Shown in pieces: positions 1-9,900 of a DNA stretch of 64,000 nucleotides (the stretch's first letter is position 1; every line of letters begins with the position of its first letter). Under the pieces are notes generated by a model that saw only the letters and a list, made by a program, of their open reading frames with translations, searched no databases and was not told where the DNA came from. Made by a program: the position numbers and the translations under genes. Source of the DNA: Chryseobacterium sp. SC28 (GTDB taxonomy: Bacteria > Bacteroidota > Bacteroidia > Flavobacteriales > Weeksellaceae); assembly GCF_003932955.1 (NCBI RefSeq), contig NZ_QOVY01000007.1, forward strand, positions 1 to 64,000, in the 5' to 3' direction.

Positions 1-54
1 TTGTTCAGATAATATCTTAATAATCTGAACTTCTGAAAATTTACTGTTTTTCAT
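1..54 (-). mobile_element. IS3-family transposase OrfA, first 18 codons (runs off left edge)
   Basis: A minus-strand ATG at 52-54 opens a frame that stays open to the window edge and reads MKNSKFSEVQIIKILSEQ. This matches the conserved start of IS3/IS911-type OrfA proteins (K-x-S-K/R-F-x-E-x-Q-I-I/V-x-I/A-L), the helix-turn-helix region that binds the IS ends. Only 18 codons are visible, so the call rests on a short but distinctive motif. The IS terminus should lie just right of position 54, close to or inside the 3' end of the neighbouring RHS fragment. That fragment's last codons could therefore be IS-derived. Confidence 0.6.
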
Positions 55-80
55 AGTCTTCCAAATTAAAAACTATATTT

Positions 81-1370
81 TTAAATATTCCTATTTTTGG
101 GGAAGATTACAATACTACCATTTGCATTTCCGGAAATATTATTGTTTTCTGTTCCTAACCTAGCCGATAAGTTTGAAGATAAGACAGAAGCTTCACCACC
201 TAAGTCAAAAGCTAAAGGAAGCGCTCCTGTTCCTGTATTATTTGTATATGACGCATTAATTAACGTGGCATTACTTTCAAATCCTGCATACTCTCCATTT
301 TTATTATATCCTGTACTTAAGAATTTATAACCTGCAGTATTTTCATTATTATAAGTTAAGTTCATATTTGCATATCCTCCATTTGCCTTTCCTAAAATTG
401 AAACTTCCTCAATATCAGTCTGTCTTAACCATTCCAATTGAGAAGAGCCCTCACTAATACTAGCAGCACCATAGGTTTTTCCATCAGAACCAACCATTGT
501 TTCACCTTCATAACCTGGCTTAGGACAATCAGGACAATCAATAGCAAACATGCCATCCGGATCAATAAATCTTATTGGATTGTTGTAAGCGTACGTGTAA
601 GTAGACCATCTTCTTGATTTCTCCGCCAGTGGATCAACAACACCCCATCTTCCCAAGTCCGGCATATACATCCTTGCGCCATAATCATACATTCCTGTTT
701 CTTGTAGCTCCTTTCCGTTGTACTTGTAATTATACGGGATCGCCATCGGATCATACACAGAAGACTGACCAACAGGTTTTAAAAAGCTCATCCCGAAAGG
801 ATAATAATCGTTTCTGTCCCTTATTTCAAGAGCGCCTGCGCTGTTCTTTACATAACTTACTCTCACGTTGCCTAAGTGGTCTTTGTACTGGTAAATGTAA
901 CGAAAATTCTCAAAATCGTAATAGCCTTCCGCGGTGGGGAAAAAGGAAAGTATCATATTGTCTTCCACAGGCGGGTTTCCTGTATCGACAAGGGCGATTT
1001 CCCTATCCTCATCCCAAGAGAAGGCTTCTTCCTCGCCTGCCTTGGATGCGGACATTGTTTCATCATCCGGCTCTTCCAACGCCATACGGATGGGTTCGGT
1101 ATTCGGGGTAGAATACTGGAAGCCGTCCAGATATTCGGTATTGATGGTGGTCGTACCCGAGGCGTTGCTGAGGACGAATTTCTTTTTAATTTTTACGCCG
1201 TCTGCCCTGTAAAAGTAATTGGTCACATTGGCATTCTGGGAGATCTGTTTCGGAAGATTCAAAAAGTTGTATGCAATGGCAGAGATCTTCTTGTCCGGCA
1301 TTGCCGTCATATTTCCGTTGGCATCGTAGGTCATCGTTTGCCCGCCTCCTTCGTAACCGCTACTATTGCC
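81..1370 (-). pseudogene. Orphan RHS 3' fragment: partial core plus variable tip
   Basis: This frame encodes the end of the RHS core followed by a divergent tip. The core part is nearly identical to the full-length RHS gene at 3246-6896: the YEGGGQ segment, the AMPDKK.SAIAYNFLNLPKQI segment, DHLGNVRVSYVKN, and DYYPFGMSFLKP. Homology begins abruptly at about 1370. Upstream of that the sequence is unrelated and has no secretion signal. The first ATG is at 1334 (417 aa), but coding similarity extends 12 codons further up. The tip starts after the I-D-P-D-G-M boundary (about residue 260), and its C-terminus may be cut by the adjacent IS3 element. It is probably a silent cassette that can recombine with the intact gene through the shared core. 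The tip's toxin family was not recognised. Confidence 0.8.
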
Positions 1371-1522
1371 CCAAGGTCATTTGTTCTTGACATAATTTTG
1401 CCAATTTAAGATTAATAATTATATCTTAAATACTCCAAAAAAATTGTACGGTTTTTGGGGAGCAGCATACTGGAGCGCCAGATGCATCAGGCAAATACTG
1501 TTGCTCTGGGGATTTTTATTCG
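1371..1522. other. Recombination-junction DNA between RHS fragments
   Basis: This segment separates the orphan core fragment from the next putative immunity gene. It contains an 8-bp inverted repeat (TTTAAGAT/ATCTTAAA, 1405-1412 and 1423-1430). It also has short stretches resembling the DNA around the stop codon of the orphan tip (ttaaata-t/c-tcc followed by tttttgggga, near 81-100 and 1425-1460). This suggests a decayed copy of similar 3' sequence. No intact gene was seen. Confidence 0.4.
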
Positions 1523-1858
1523 CTACTCTTCCATCAGATAGTTTTTATAAAATTCATATTTGCCTAATTGGTTTTTCCTGTAAATTTTAAAAGATTCCGT
1601 ATTTGCTTCTTTGGATATAGAATCACCTATCTTTAAAGTATCTCCTTTCGTATCTGTGTTAGTTATACAATAATCATCAGTATAATAAAATTGCAATGAC
1701 TTATTTTCATAGTTATATACTTTAATAATTTTTGAATTTATTTTATTTTGCTCAAAATATTTACTGTTTAAATAAACATATCTGTATAAATAAAAATAAC
1801 AAAATGCTATCATCCCTAACAAAATAGGAATAAATCGATAATATTTCAACGCCTTCAT
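1523..1858 (-). CDS. Putative RHS-tip immunity protein (small, one N-terminal membrane segment)
   Basis: The product is 111 aa with an N-terminal hydrophobic segment (about residues 8-27, YYRFIPILLGMIAFCYFYLY) and a polar remainder rich in Lys, Asn and Tyr, which probably faces the periplasm. No family was recognised. It lies 71 bp downstream of the broken RHS tip at 1930-2654 and on the same strand, the usual place for a cognate immunity gene. The region is very AT-rich, as is typical of tip/immunity cassettes gained by transfer. The immunity role is inferred from position only. Confidence 0.5.
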   Translation of the reverse strand: MKALKYYRFIPILLGMIAFCYFYLYRYVYLNSKYFEQNKINSKIIKVYNYENKSLQFYYTDDYCITNTDTKGDTLKIGDSISKEANTESFKIYRKNQLGKYEFYKNYLMEE

Positions 1859-1929
1859 TTCTATTTTATATTATTTGATTTGGAAAATAGGTTTCACAAC
1901 AGGTGTATACTGGTAATTTAATTGGGCAT

Positions 1930-2654
1930 TTATTGCTGTAAATGTACTTCCTTGTTCATCGATCCTCTTGTTGCCGCAGATGCTCTTGCAACAGATGTTC
2001 CTTTGAACAGCTTTGAGAACTGAGATGCACTCAAAGGTAATGACTTTGATATTTTAAGACTATTAGCAGGTAGCAGGTTTGCTTTCACTGGATTAAAAGT
2101 TGTTGCAAATGCTACCGACCTATCACCTGCATTATATTGTCTTGTGCCATCCAAATTAGAATACACTTGAGATCCGGTTACTCCTGAAATACCTTTACCG
2201 CCTAATGCATTAAATGTGTCGATGGATTGTAAAGCTAAATAGTAATTGTTGGCTACATTATAGCCTAATTTCAATACAAAACTATTAGAATCAGCCCAAT
2301 TTCCAAAAAACCTTTATCTCCATCCCATTGAGAAATTGTAGGAAGTGATTTATCTGGGCAACAATCATTGAGATTGTCAAGAGCAGCAATTCCTGCTTGA
2401 TGTATATTAGAAAAGTTTGTTTCTGAGTTTTTAGTATTGTTGCTGCCACTATCCGAGCTATCTCCAAAATGAGTAACATTAATAGCAGCAGTTCCAGCAG
2501 CTATTTTTATACCCGCCAACCCAATATCCGCCAATTCATTTCCATTAGCATCCCTTTCTATTCCATCACCACCACTACTTCCTGAGCCAGACTCTCCACC
2601 TACTCCGCCACTGTCACCACCTGCAGATTCTCCACCTCTAAAATCCGGATTCAT
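1930..2654 (-). pseudogene. Displaced RHS C-terminal tip, broken by a one-base frameshift
   Basis: Two overlapping frames form one tip. The first (2654 down to 2271) has a Gly/Ser-rich linker like that of the intact RHS protein (G-G-E-S-A-G-G-D-S-G-G) and a CCPDKS motif similar to the intact protein's CCPGEI. It then runs out of frame at six T on the coding strand (2305-2310). Adding one T gives a continuous reading, GFFGNWADSNSFVLKLGYN, into the second frame, which ends at 1930. No RHS core lies upstream. The start at 2654 follows only a short remnant of the core/tip boundary, so this is a coreless cassette. The toxin fold was not recognised. A sequencing error in the homopolymer cannot be excluded. 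Confidence 0.65.
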
Positions 2655-2738
2655 AAAACGGATAAAAGCGTATAATTAAGAATTTAATCTTCTTGATTTT
2701 TTCGAAAACAGAACAACAGTAAACCATTTTATTTATAA

Positions 2739-3236
2739 TTATTTAATATTTTCTAGATAATATTCAAACGCATTTAAATAATCATTATTGAAAGAAAGTA
2801 TTCTAATTTTATCGTAATCAATCCTTTCTTCTTTAATAAATTTTGCTTTTGTACTTAACAGATTTAATATAAAGGATTTTTCATTTAATTTTAAAATGTT
2901 TCCTATTAAAGAATAAGAAGAACTCTCCAAACCAATTTCTATTAATTTAGATTTTTGTACATAAAAGTATTTTATTATATCATGTATCTCGGTAAAATTA
3001 TCATATTCTAAAAAATAGTTGCCTGAACTAACTTTATAGTTCAGAATATCAAGTTTCAAAACATCTTCTTTTTCTTCCTCAATGACTTTTATATATTTTT
3101 TATTGATAATATTAATCCCATCTAAAACATAATCTACAGGATTATATAAAATTATTATAATATTGTTATTTTCATATAACTTGATACCACTGACAGGATT
3201 TGGGTATCTACTGATTTTTATATTTACTAGTTTCAT
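2739..3236 (-). CDS. Putative immunity protein for the full-length RHS toxin
   Basis: The product is 165 aa, with no signal peptide and no clear membrane segment, so it is predicted to be cytoplasmic. It is acidic and rich in Ile, Asn, Tyr and Lys, with strongly AT-rich codon use. It starts 9 bp after the stop codon of the RHS gene at 3246-6896 and reads in the same direction, which is the standard toxin-immunity arrangement. No named immunity family was recognised. A soluble immunity protein fits a toxin tip that acts in the cytoplasm. Function is inferred from position. Confidence 0.55.
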   Translation of the reverse strand: MKLVNIKISRYPNPVSGIKLYENNNIIIILYNPVDYVLDGINIINKKYIKVIEEEKEDVLKLDILNYKVSSGNYFLEYDNFTEIHDIIKYFYVQKSKLIEIGLESSSYSLIGNILKLNEKSFILNLLSTKAKFIKEERIDYDKIRILSFNNDYLNAFEYYLENIK

Positions 3237-3245
3237 ATTTTTATA

Positions 3246-6200
3246 TTATTTATATCTTGTTCTTCTAGCATCTCCTTTTTCTCCTCCTTTGTCACGGCCT
3301 TTTCTTGATTGCCCTTTTTCGTGTTTAGTTTTTGTGCTAGGTCTTGCTCCTTTAGTATGTTCTGCTTCGTCTCCATAGGTTTTCTTTGCTTCTAGCACTT
3401 GTGCTGGGGTTGTAGCACTTCCATCAATAGGCGTTACTGTGCCACTACCAGGAACAGCAACACCATTTGTATCACCGTCATCATCTTCTTGAGTTTTAGC
3501 TAGTGGTGGAGCTACAAAAGAATCATCGCTTTTTTGCATATCCCCATTTAGTATTAAAGGGAGTGCCCATAATGATCTTGTAAGAACCGTTGTTAAGGCT
3601 GTTGTACTAATTTGTGGAATAACTACAGATTTTAAGGCGTCATTAAGTGTTAGAGCAAACACAGTAACAGTCGCAACTGTTGATGATACCACAGGCCTGC
3701 CCATAGCAATAAGTTTAACTTCTTCTATTACGTGTGGATTATTCTCTCCTCCAGGTTTATTGGGGGCAATTTCACCTGGGCAACACCCGGTTGTGACTTG
3801 GCTTCCTTTGCCTGAATCCACGCCTGATCCTTTCCCTGTACCTCCCTGTGCAAAGCTATCTCCGCCACCAGCTTCGCCCATTCCGCCACCGCCTTCTCCA
3901 GTTTCTCCGCCACCACCGCTGTCGGAAGATTCGCCCTCCATGCCAGTCGGATCTAAGAATTTAATAGGATTATTCCATACATAACTATAAGATTCTTTAG
4001 TGTATTCACCTCTTGGGTCTATTGTTCCAAACCGTCCCAAATCGGGCATATAGAATCTTGCCCCATGGTCATACATTCCCGTTTCTTGGAGTTCTTTTCC
4101 GTTATACTTGTAATTATATGGAATTGCCATCGGATCATATACAGAAACCTGCCCAAAAGGTTTCAGGAAACTCATCCCGAAAGGATAATAATCATTCCTG
4201 TCCCTTATCTCCAGATCGTTGCCATTTTTAACATAGCTTACTCTCACATTTCCTAGGTGGTCTTTGTATTGATAAATATAACGCAAATTCTCGAAATCAT
4301 AATAACCTTCTGCTGTTGGGAAAAAAGAAAGAATCATATTGTCTACCTCCGGTGTTCCAGGGTCTACAACTGCCACAACTTGTCTTTCTAGATCAGGCGC
4401 AAACGCTTCCTCTTCTCCTGCTTTAGAAGCCGCCATGGTAGCATCATCCGACTCTTCAAGTGCTTTTCTTATTGGATCCGTATTCGGGGTAGAATATTGA
4501 AAACCGTCCAGATACTCAGTATTGATAATCTCTGTCCCCAATGAGTTGGTCAAGACAAATTTCTTCTTGATTTTCATACCGTCTGCCCTGTAATAGTAAT
4601 TCGTAACATTCGCGTTCTGATTAATCTGTTTCGGAAGATTCAAAAAGTTATAGGCGATTGCAGAGATATTCTTGTCTGGCATTGCTGTGGTATTTCCGTT
4701 GGCATCGTAGCCCATCAGTTGTCCCCCTCCCTCGTAGCCACTGCTGTTGCCGGAAGCATCTGTGATATTGGTCACCCTGTTTCCTGTATACTGGTAGCCC
4801 AAATCATCAATGACGGTTGGGGTATAGCGCTTTCCTTGTGGGGAGACCCTGACCAACGTTTTGATATTTCCGTTGAGGTCATAGGTCAACGCTTCATCAT
4901 TGGCATGGGTTTCCGGCAATGTGGTTCCGGGATCCTGATAATTGCCTTTCAGCAACCTGTTGAGACCGTCATATTGATAGCCATAGCGTTTCAGAGAAAC
5001 ATCCCTTGAGATCCAGTCCACTTCAGCAATGTTGCCGTTATATCTTGCTGCTCCTAATAAAGGATTTTCCGGATTATTATAGCGGATATTATAGCCAAAC
5101 AACTTTCCACCTGTGAGACTGTAGAATTCATCAGCTTGACTATATATAATATCTCCGCTGTTGATGCCCGTCATCCAGCCCCGGATGTTGTAGGAGAGGT
5201 CAACTTTTTGTAGATAACTGCCGGAAACACCGCCTACTTTTTTCCAGTCCAGCTGTCCAATTTCATTGTAATGATTCTCTACCAGAAGTTCCTTGGAAGT
5301 TTTTCCAACAACCTCGTGAGTATGAGTCAGGAGACGGTTTTGGTTGTCATATTCGAACTCTTCTTGTATTACTAGCTCCGTATCTGCATTTCTTCTTTTG
5401 TGATAGGTATTTGTTTTCTTTGGAACCCCTGCAAAATCAAGCAGATTTTGGGTTTTTGTATAACCTCCCAAATGATTGATAGTGTGAAGGCCAATGATTC
5501 TTCCTTTCGTATCATACCAGACGTAATTCTTTGTCCATCCATTATTTTCAACATTGTTGATATAAGAAGCAGTAGGAAGGCCTTTTGGGGTGAGGTTTCC
5601 TGTTTGTGGAAGAACATCTTGTGAAAGAATGCTTGTCGGGATAGTTGGAGTTCCTGTAGGATAGGTGTCAAAATAATTAACTGACAATAGTTTTGTGATG
5701 GTATTGGGATAATTTTTTGCAGTATCATTATCGTAATATACCAAAACTCCCGGTTGTGCAAAACCAGAGGTTGTTCTTGCAACATTGTTGCTACTCTTAC
5801 CATTTACCTGTCCTTGCTCAAAATTTCTTCCTGTACTTCCATAATCTTGTGAACTAGTGTAGATACCAGTATAAGCTACTCTTCCAAATTGATCGTATTT
5901 TGTGAAAAGCCACTGCTTATCAGCTCCAAGATTGGCATCCTGCGTCATGACCAATCTGTCCTGATTATCATACACAAAATATTCCCAGCCTTTTCCAGGA
6001 AGCTTCTTTTCCGCAAGACGACTTTTTTCATCATACCTATACTGATAACAAAGCTCATTGATATCTGTGCTTGTAGTAAGTAAAACATTAGTTGCATTTT
6101 TATTTTTATCCGAAAATAATGGAGACAAAACATAAGCTAGGTCGTGATATTCATTGTATACATAATAGGTATCAGCATTTTCCGTAGCACTTACTACTTT

Positions 6201-6896
6201 CCGTACTAAAACGATTTGTCCCAGTCTGTCCTTAAATTCAACACTGACATTGTTGTCTTCATCCGTTGTTATGGTTTTATACAATTGGTTAGCTGCATAA
6301 GAACCGGAAACACTCAAAGCACAACTAGTAGCACCATTTGACCAAGCGGTAACTGCACTGTACTTTTTGACTTCTCCGGCAATATTAAATTTATAATCAG
6401 TTGTTACCTTTTTATTGTTTACATTCCAATCGCCTGGTGCCATACTAGATAGCGGACGATTAAGTGGAGAGAATTCGATTTCATTTTTAGAGTAAAATGG
6501 TGCTGTCCCCCCATACAAAGGATTTCCTACAAATTCTGTATATGGCGTGGTAGCGGAAGAATATATACCGCCGTTTGTTGTATTTTGCTGAGGCATAGGT
6601 AGAAAATCCAACAACTGCCTTCCAAGTGCATCATATTCCACTTTGGTCACAACATCTTTTCCTAAGGGTGAGGCTTTGATATTGATCTTTTGCTTCTCTC
6701 TACCCAAACCGTCAAAATAAGTCACAGATTGTACTTGTGGAACAGAATTGCTGCTTACAGAAGTTTCCGCAAGATATTCTCGGGTATAGATATAGTTTTC
6801 TGTGTCTGATATATTGGGTGGTGGTATTGTTATATTTTGAGAAAAACCAGATACAAACAAAAAACCTGTGCTGATTAGGATATATATCTTTTTCAT
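3246..6896 (-). CDS. Full-length secreted RHS polymorphic toxin
   Basis: The 1216-aa protein starts with a signal peptide (MKKIYILISTGFLFVSGFSQ) and continues with a Bacteroidota RHS N-terminal region (DUF6443-like, about residues 30-170). YD/RHS repeats fill the middle: YDALGRQ, YDEKSRL, YDNQDRL, YDGLNRL, YDLNGNI and YDANGN. The RHS-associated core is near residue 880 (DHLGNVRVSY...DYYPFGM). The hypervariable tip begins after LDPTGME at about residue 984. It holds a Gly-rich linker, a hydrophobic stretch around 1050-1090, and a short, very basic end (KHEKGQSRKGRDKGGEKGD). RHS repeats normally form a shell around the tip, which is released into target cells. The basic end suggests action on nucleic acid, but I cannot name the family. 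It is third in a minus-strand operon with 7-10 bp gaps and is followed by its putative immunity gene. Confidence 0.85.
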   Translation of the reverse strand: MKKIYILISTGFLFVSGFSQNITIPPPNISDTENYIYTREYLAETSVSSNSVPQVQSVTYFDGLGREKQKINIKASPLGKDVVTKVEYDALGRQLLDFLPMPQQNTTNGGIYSSATTPYTEFVGNPLYGGTAPFYSKNEIEFSPLNRPLSSMAPGDWNVNNKKVTTDYKFNIAGEVKKYSAVTAWSNGATSCALSVSGSYAANQLYKTITTDEDNNVSVEFKDRLGQIVLVRKVVSATENADTYYVYNEYHDLAYVLSPLFSDKNKNATNVLLTTSTDINELCYQYRYDEKSRLAEKKLPGKGWEYFVYDNQDRLVMTQDANLGADKQWLFTKYDQFGRVAYTGIYTSSQDYGSTGRNFEQGQVNGKSSNNVARTTSGFAQPGVLVYYDNDTAKNYPNTITKLLSVNYFDTYPTGTPTIPTSILSQDVLPQTGNLTPKGLPTASYINNVENNGWTKNYVWYDTKGRIIGLHTINHLGGYTKTQNLLDFAGVPKKTNTYHKRRNADTELVIQEEFEYDNQNRLLTHTHEVVGKTSKELLVENHYNEIGQLDWKKVGGVSGSYLQKVDLSYNIRGWMTGINSGDIIYSQADEFYSLTGGKLFGYNIRYNNPENPLLGAARYNGNIAEVDWISRDVSLKRYGYQYDGLNRLLKGNYQDPGTTLPETHANDEALTYDLNGNIKTLVRVSPQGKRYTPTVIDDLGYQYTGNRVTNITDASGNSSGYEGGGQLMGYDANGNTTAMPDKNISAIAYNFLNLPKQINQNANVTNYYYRADGMKIKKKFVLTNSLGTEIINTEYLDGFQYSTPNTDPIRKALEESDDATMAASKAGEEEAFAPDLERQVVAVVDPGTPEVDNMILSFFPTAEGYYDFENLRYIYQYKDHLGNVRVSYVKNGNDLEIRDRNDYYPFGMSFLKPFGQVSVYDPMAIPYNYKYNGKELQETGMYDHGARFYMPDLGRFGTIDPRGEYTKESYSYVWNNPIKFLDPTGMEGESSDSGGGGETGEGGGGMGEAGGGDSFAQGGTGKGSGVDSGKGSQVTTGCCPGEIAPNKPGGENNPHVIEEVKLIAMGRPVVSSTVATVTVFALTLNDALKSVVIPQISTTALTTVLTRSLWALPLILNGDMQKSDDSFVAPPLAKTQEDDDGDTNGVAVPGSGTVTPIDGSATTPAQVLEAKKTYGDEAEHTKGARPSTKTKHEKGQSRKGRDKGGEKGDARRTRYK

Positions 6897-6906
6897 GTTT
6901 ATGGTT

Positions 6907-9900
6907 TTATGGCTTGTAGTTGTATTTGTATTCTTTAAGGATTTTTATCACATCATTTCCTGATGAATTTTTCTCTTTTATGTATACCGATTGCAGTCTT
7001 TTGGAATCATCATATATATAATACTCTCTAATTCCGGATGGTGGGGTAACACTTCTCACTCCAACTAAAGGATCATACGAATAAGTGGTGATTTGATAAT
7101 TGGCAAAATCAGTTCCCCTCCTTAAGTTGTCTAAAGCATTAATCAATGCTTGCTCGGTTTGTTCGGGAGTCACTCCCTGAACTGCAACATTATCATTTTC
7201 GGCAGCATTAACAACGGCTGTTACTAAAGAATTTGCTTTAATATCATAGAAGGAAGCTCCTTCTATTTTAGCTACAGGTGCAGTCTTATTATATCCCCAG
7301 ATTACGGAAACAGGAGTACCGGATTCTAAAGTATATTGTGTTAAATTTCCTTTTATGTCATAAGAATTATAGGTAATTTTTCTATCTTCTTCCATAGCGT
7401 TTTCACCTTTTTTAAGATAGATGTATTTTGGCAATATCATCGCATCGTTTCCGGTATTAAACTGATCGTATACTATTTTAATCTCTGATGTAGGAAGATT
7501 ATCCGTATAGTTTTTGGTAATAACAGCATCAGAAAGTCGATTTTTAGAAACCAGTCCCTGCATCATCGTATATTGCGGATCACTGCTTGCAATATCTTGA
7601 GCATATTTGTAAATCGTTTTTAAGGTTTCTCCTATACTTCCTGTGGTGGTACTTTCTGTACGATAGGTATGCTTGTAATCAGGTATGGAATACTGGAAAG
7701 TTTTTACAGTTTCGAGAGCATCCGCTCCATTGTTAGCATACTCTGTAACAGTAGTTTTCTTTTCTGGAATCCAAGAATTTGTCAATGGGAAAGTAGTATA
7801 TTCGAACGTATAGCTTGTTGTCCCACTTCCAAATTTTGATATAGGGACAATTCCTAAACCATAACCCATTGCCCCATTGTATGGAATATCCGGGGAATAT
7901 TTAGTGTTGAAATGTGCATCATACAAATACTCGTTGACTGTCTTTTTTACTAAATGATTCGTGGAATCAAATAACAATTCTTCTTCTAACAATCCCCGAT
8001 CTAAACCACCAACCGGCCAGTTCATATTGAGTGGTGTACCGGGATCATGATATTGGATGATTCTCTCATTTTTAAATTTATATTCTTTACGGTATGAATT
8101 CGCAGGTGTTGCATAATCAATATAATGTTCCTGTACATAATCGTACCCTACAGGCTTCCCACGAACAGTAGTTGTCTGCCAACCGGGATTGTTGGAAACA
8201 ATAACCTCCATTGCATAGTGGCCCTGATCACTTAAAGGATATTTTTGAGTAGATCTTGAAAGAAACATTTCTTCACCTTGATTGACACCACTGGTCTTAG
8301 TATAAGGCAGAGTGTAATTAGGGTTGGGTATTTTATAACCATACTCTCTGACAATTTTACCATTATTATTATCAACTGATTCAATTTTGCTTACTCGTAT
8401 TGTCCCTGCTGTTTGTGTGTAAAGTGTATCAATAGGTGTTTTTATGGTATTTACAATATCATAATATGCAGAACATTTTACAGAAGGATAATTATCATCT
8501 CGTGTAATCCACAATTCGTAATTTCCCGGAGGGTCACTTCTTGTAAACGAACCAGACAATTGACCTGATGAAACAGTTGTTTCCCCTACTTTTCTAATGT
8601 TCCATGTACATCTGCCAATAGTTGTTGTTGATCCAGCATTAGGATTACCAACAAAACTTAAAATTTTAGTAGTTGTATTATCGGAAATAGTAAACGGAAT
8701 CTTTGTGGTTGGATACGTATTATCGTTAGCATTGACGATTTGATAATCGTCTTCATAATTGTAGATGATTACAGGATTGTCACTAATGTCATATTCATCT
8801 GCTTCGTATTGTATTTCAGAATAGCCACCTGTAGGATAGGTTATCTTTTTCAGATTTCCTAACTTACCGTAGTTGATATCAGGTTCTTTGTTGGCTCCGT
8901 AATATTCAGATTGGAGCGTTACATAATCATATTTTGAAACTGATATTGCTCTTTTGCCATTTTCTTTCCCATTATATACTCCCCAAAAATCCTGATCATT
9001 AGAAATTCTTATAGGCAATTTTTTTCCGTTATAAGATTCATAATATTCAAGACTGAATGTTCCGTTAGTTAAGTTATCTTTAACACTTACTAACTTTAAT
9101 CTCTTGTCTAAGCCTTTATTATATGCACTTGTATATAATCCGGTCACTTCTGAAGGAAGGGTTGAAGACAAAGAGGTAAAATAATCATAACTTAATGTAA
9201 AATCCTTAATAGTTTCATCTTTTTCATTTTTTACTACAACACCTGTAAGATATACCTCCCCATCAAGATCCAACCTGGGATTTGTGGTTCTATTATTATA
9301 GGTAAATAATATTTCCCCCCCTTTGAACTGGATTTCTGATAATGGATTATCTCGTAAATCTGTTTTGTTTATACATTTTTGAGGCAAGGGCATAACTGGT
9401 TGACCGGGAGGAAAATATCCCGAAATGCTTACTCTTTCCTGAGTTGTAATTGATGGGATAAACTTTGAATTTACTGTATTTGGATAACCTGCATATATAT
9501 ACTTAATTTCCTGATTCTTTGGAGACTTAATTTTTGAAATCTTAAAATCCGGATCATCAAAATCAAACTCTGGGTTTACTTCTACACAAGTATTTTTAGT
9601 TTTCGTTGAAGGGGTCTGATTAAAAAAAGTATACTGGAATCCTTTTTCATCTATAATAGTATTTGGATAACCATATTGGGCTGTAATCTTGGTTTGGTTA
9701 TATGGCATTGGAATTCCAAAATTACCGCTAGGGTTTAAAATAAATTTTCCAGAGCCATTCAGAAGAGTATAAGTGTATATATCCGGTTGGATATCTCTGG
9801 GACCATTGCCGTCCAACCCTAATGCAGCCAAGGCAATTAAAACAGATGGATCATTGCCATTACCGCCGCTATTATTAGGGTAAAATCCTGTTGTAGGAAT

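Noticed and set aside
614-1409. Plus-strand open frames opposite the orphan RHS core
   Set aside because: They are shadows of the minus-strand RHS coding sequence. The same shadow frames appear opposite the second core copy near 4000-5000.
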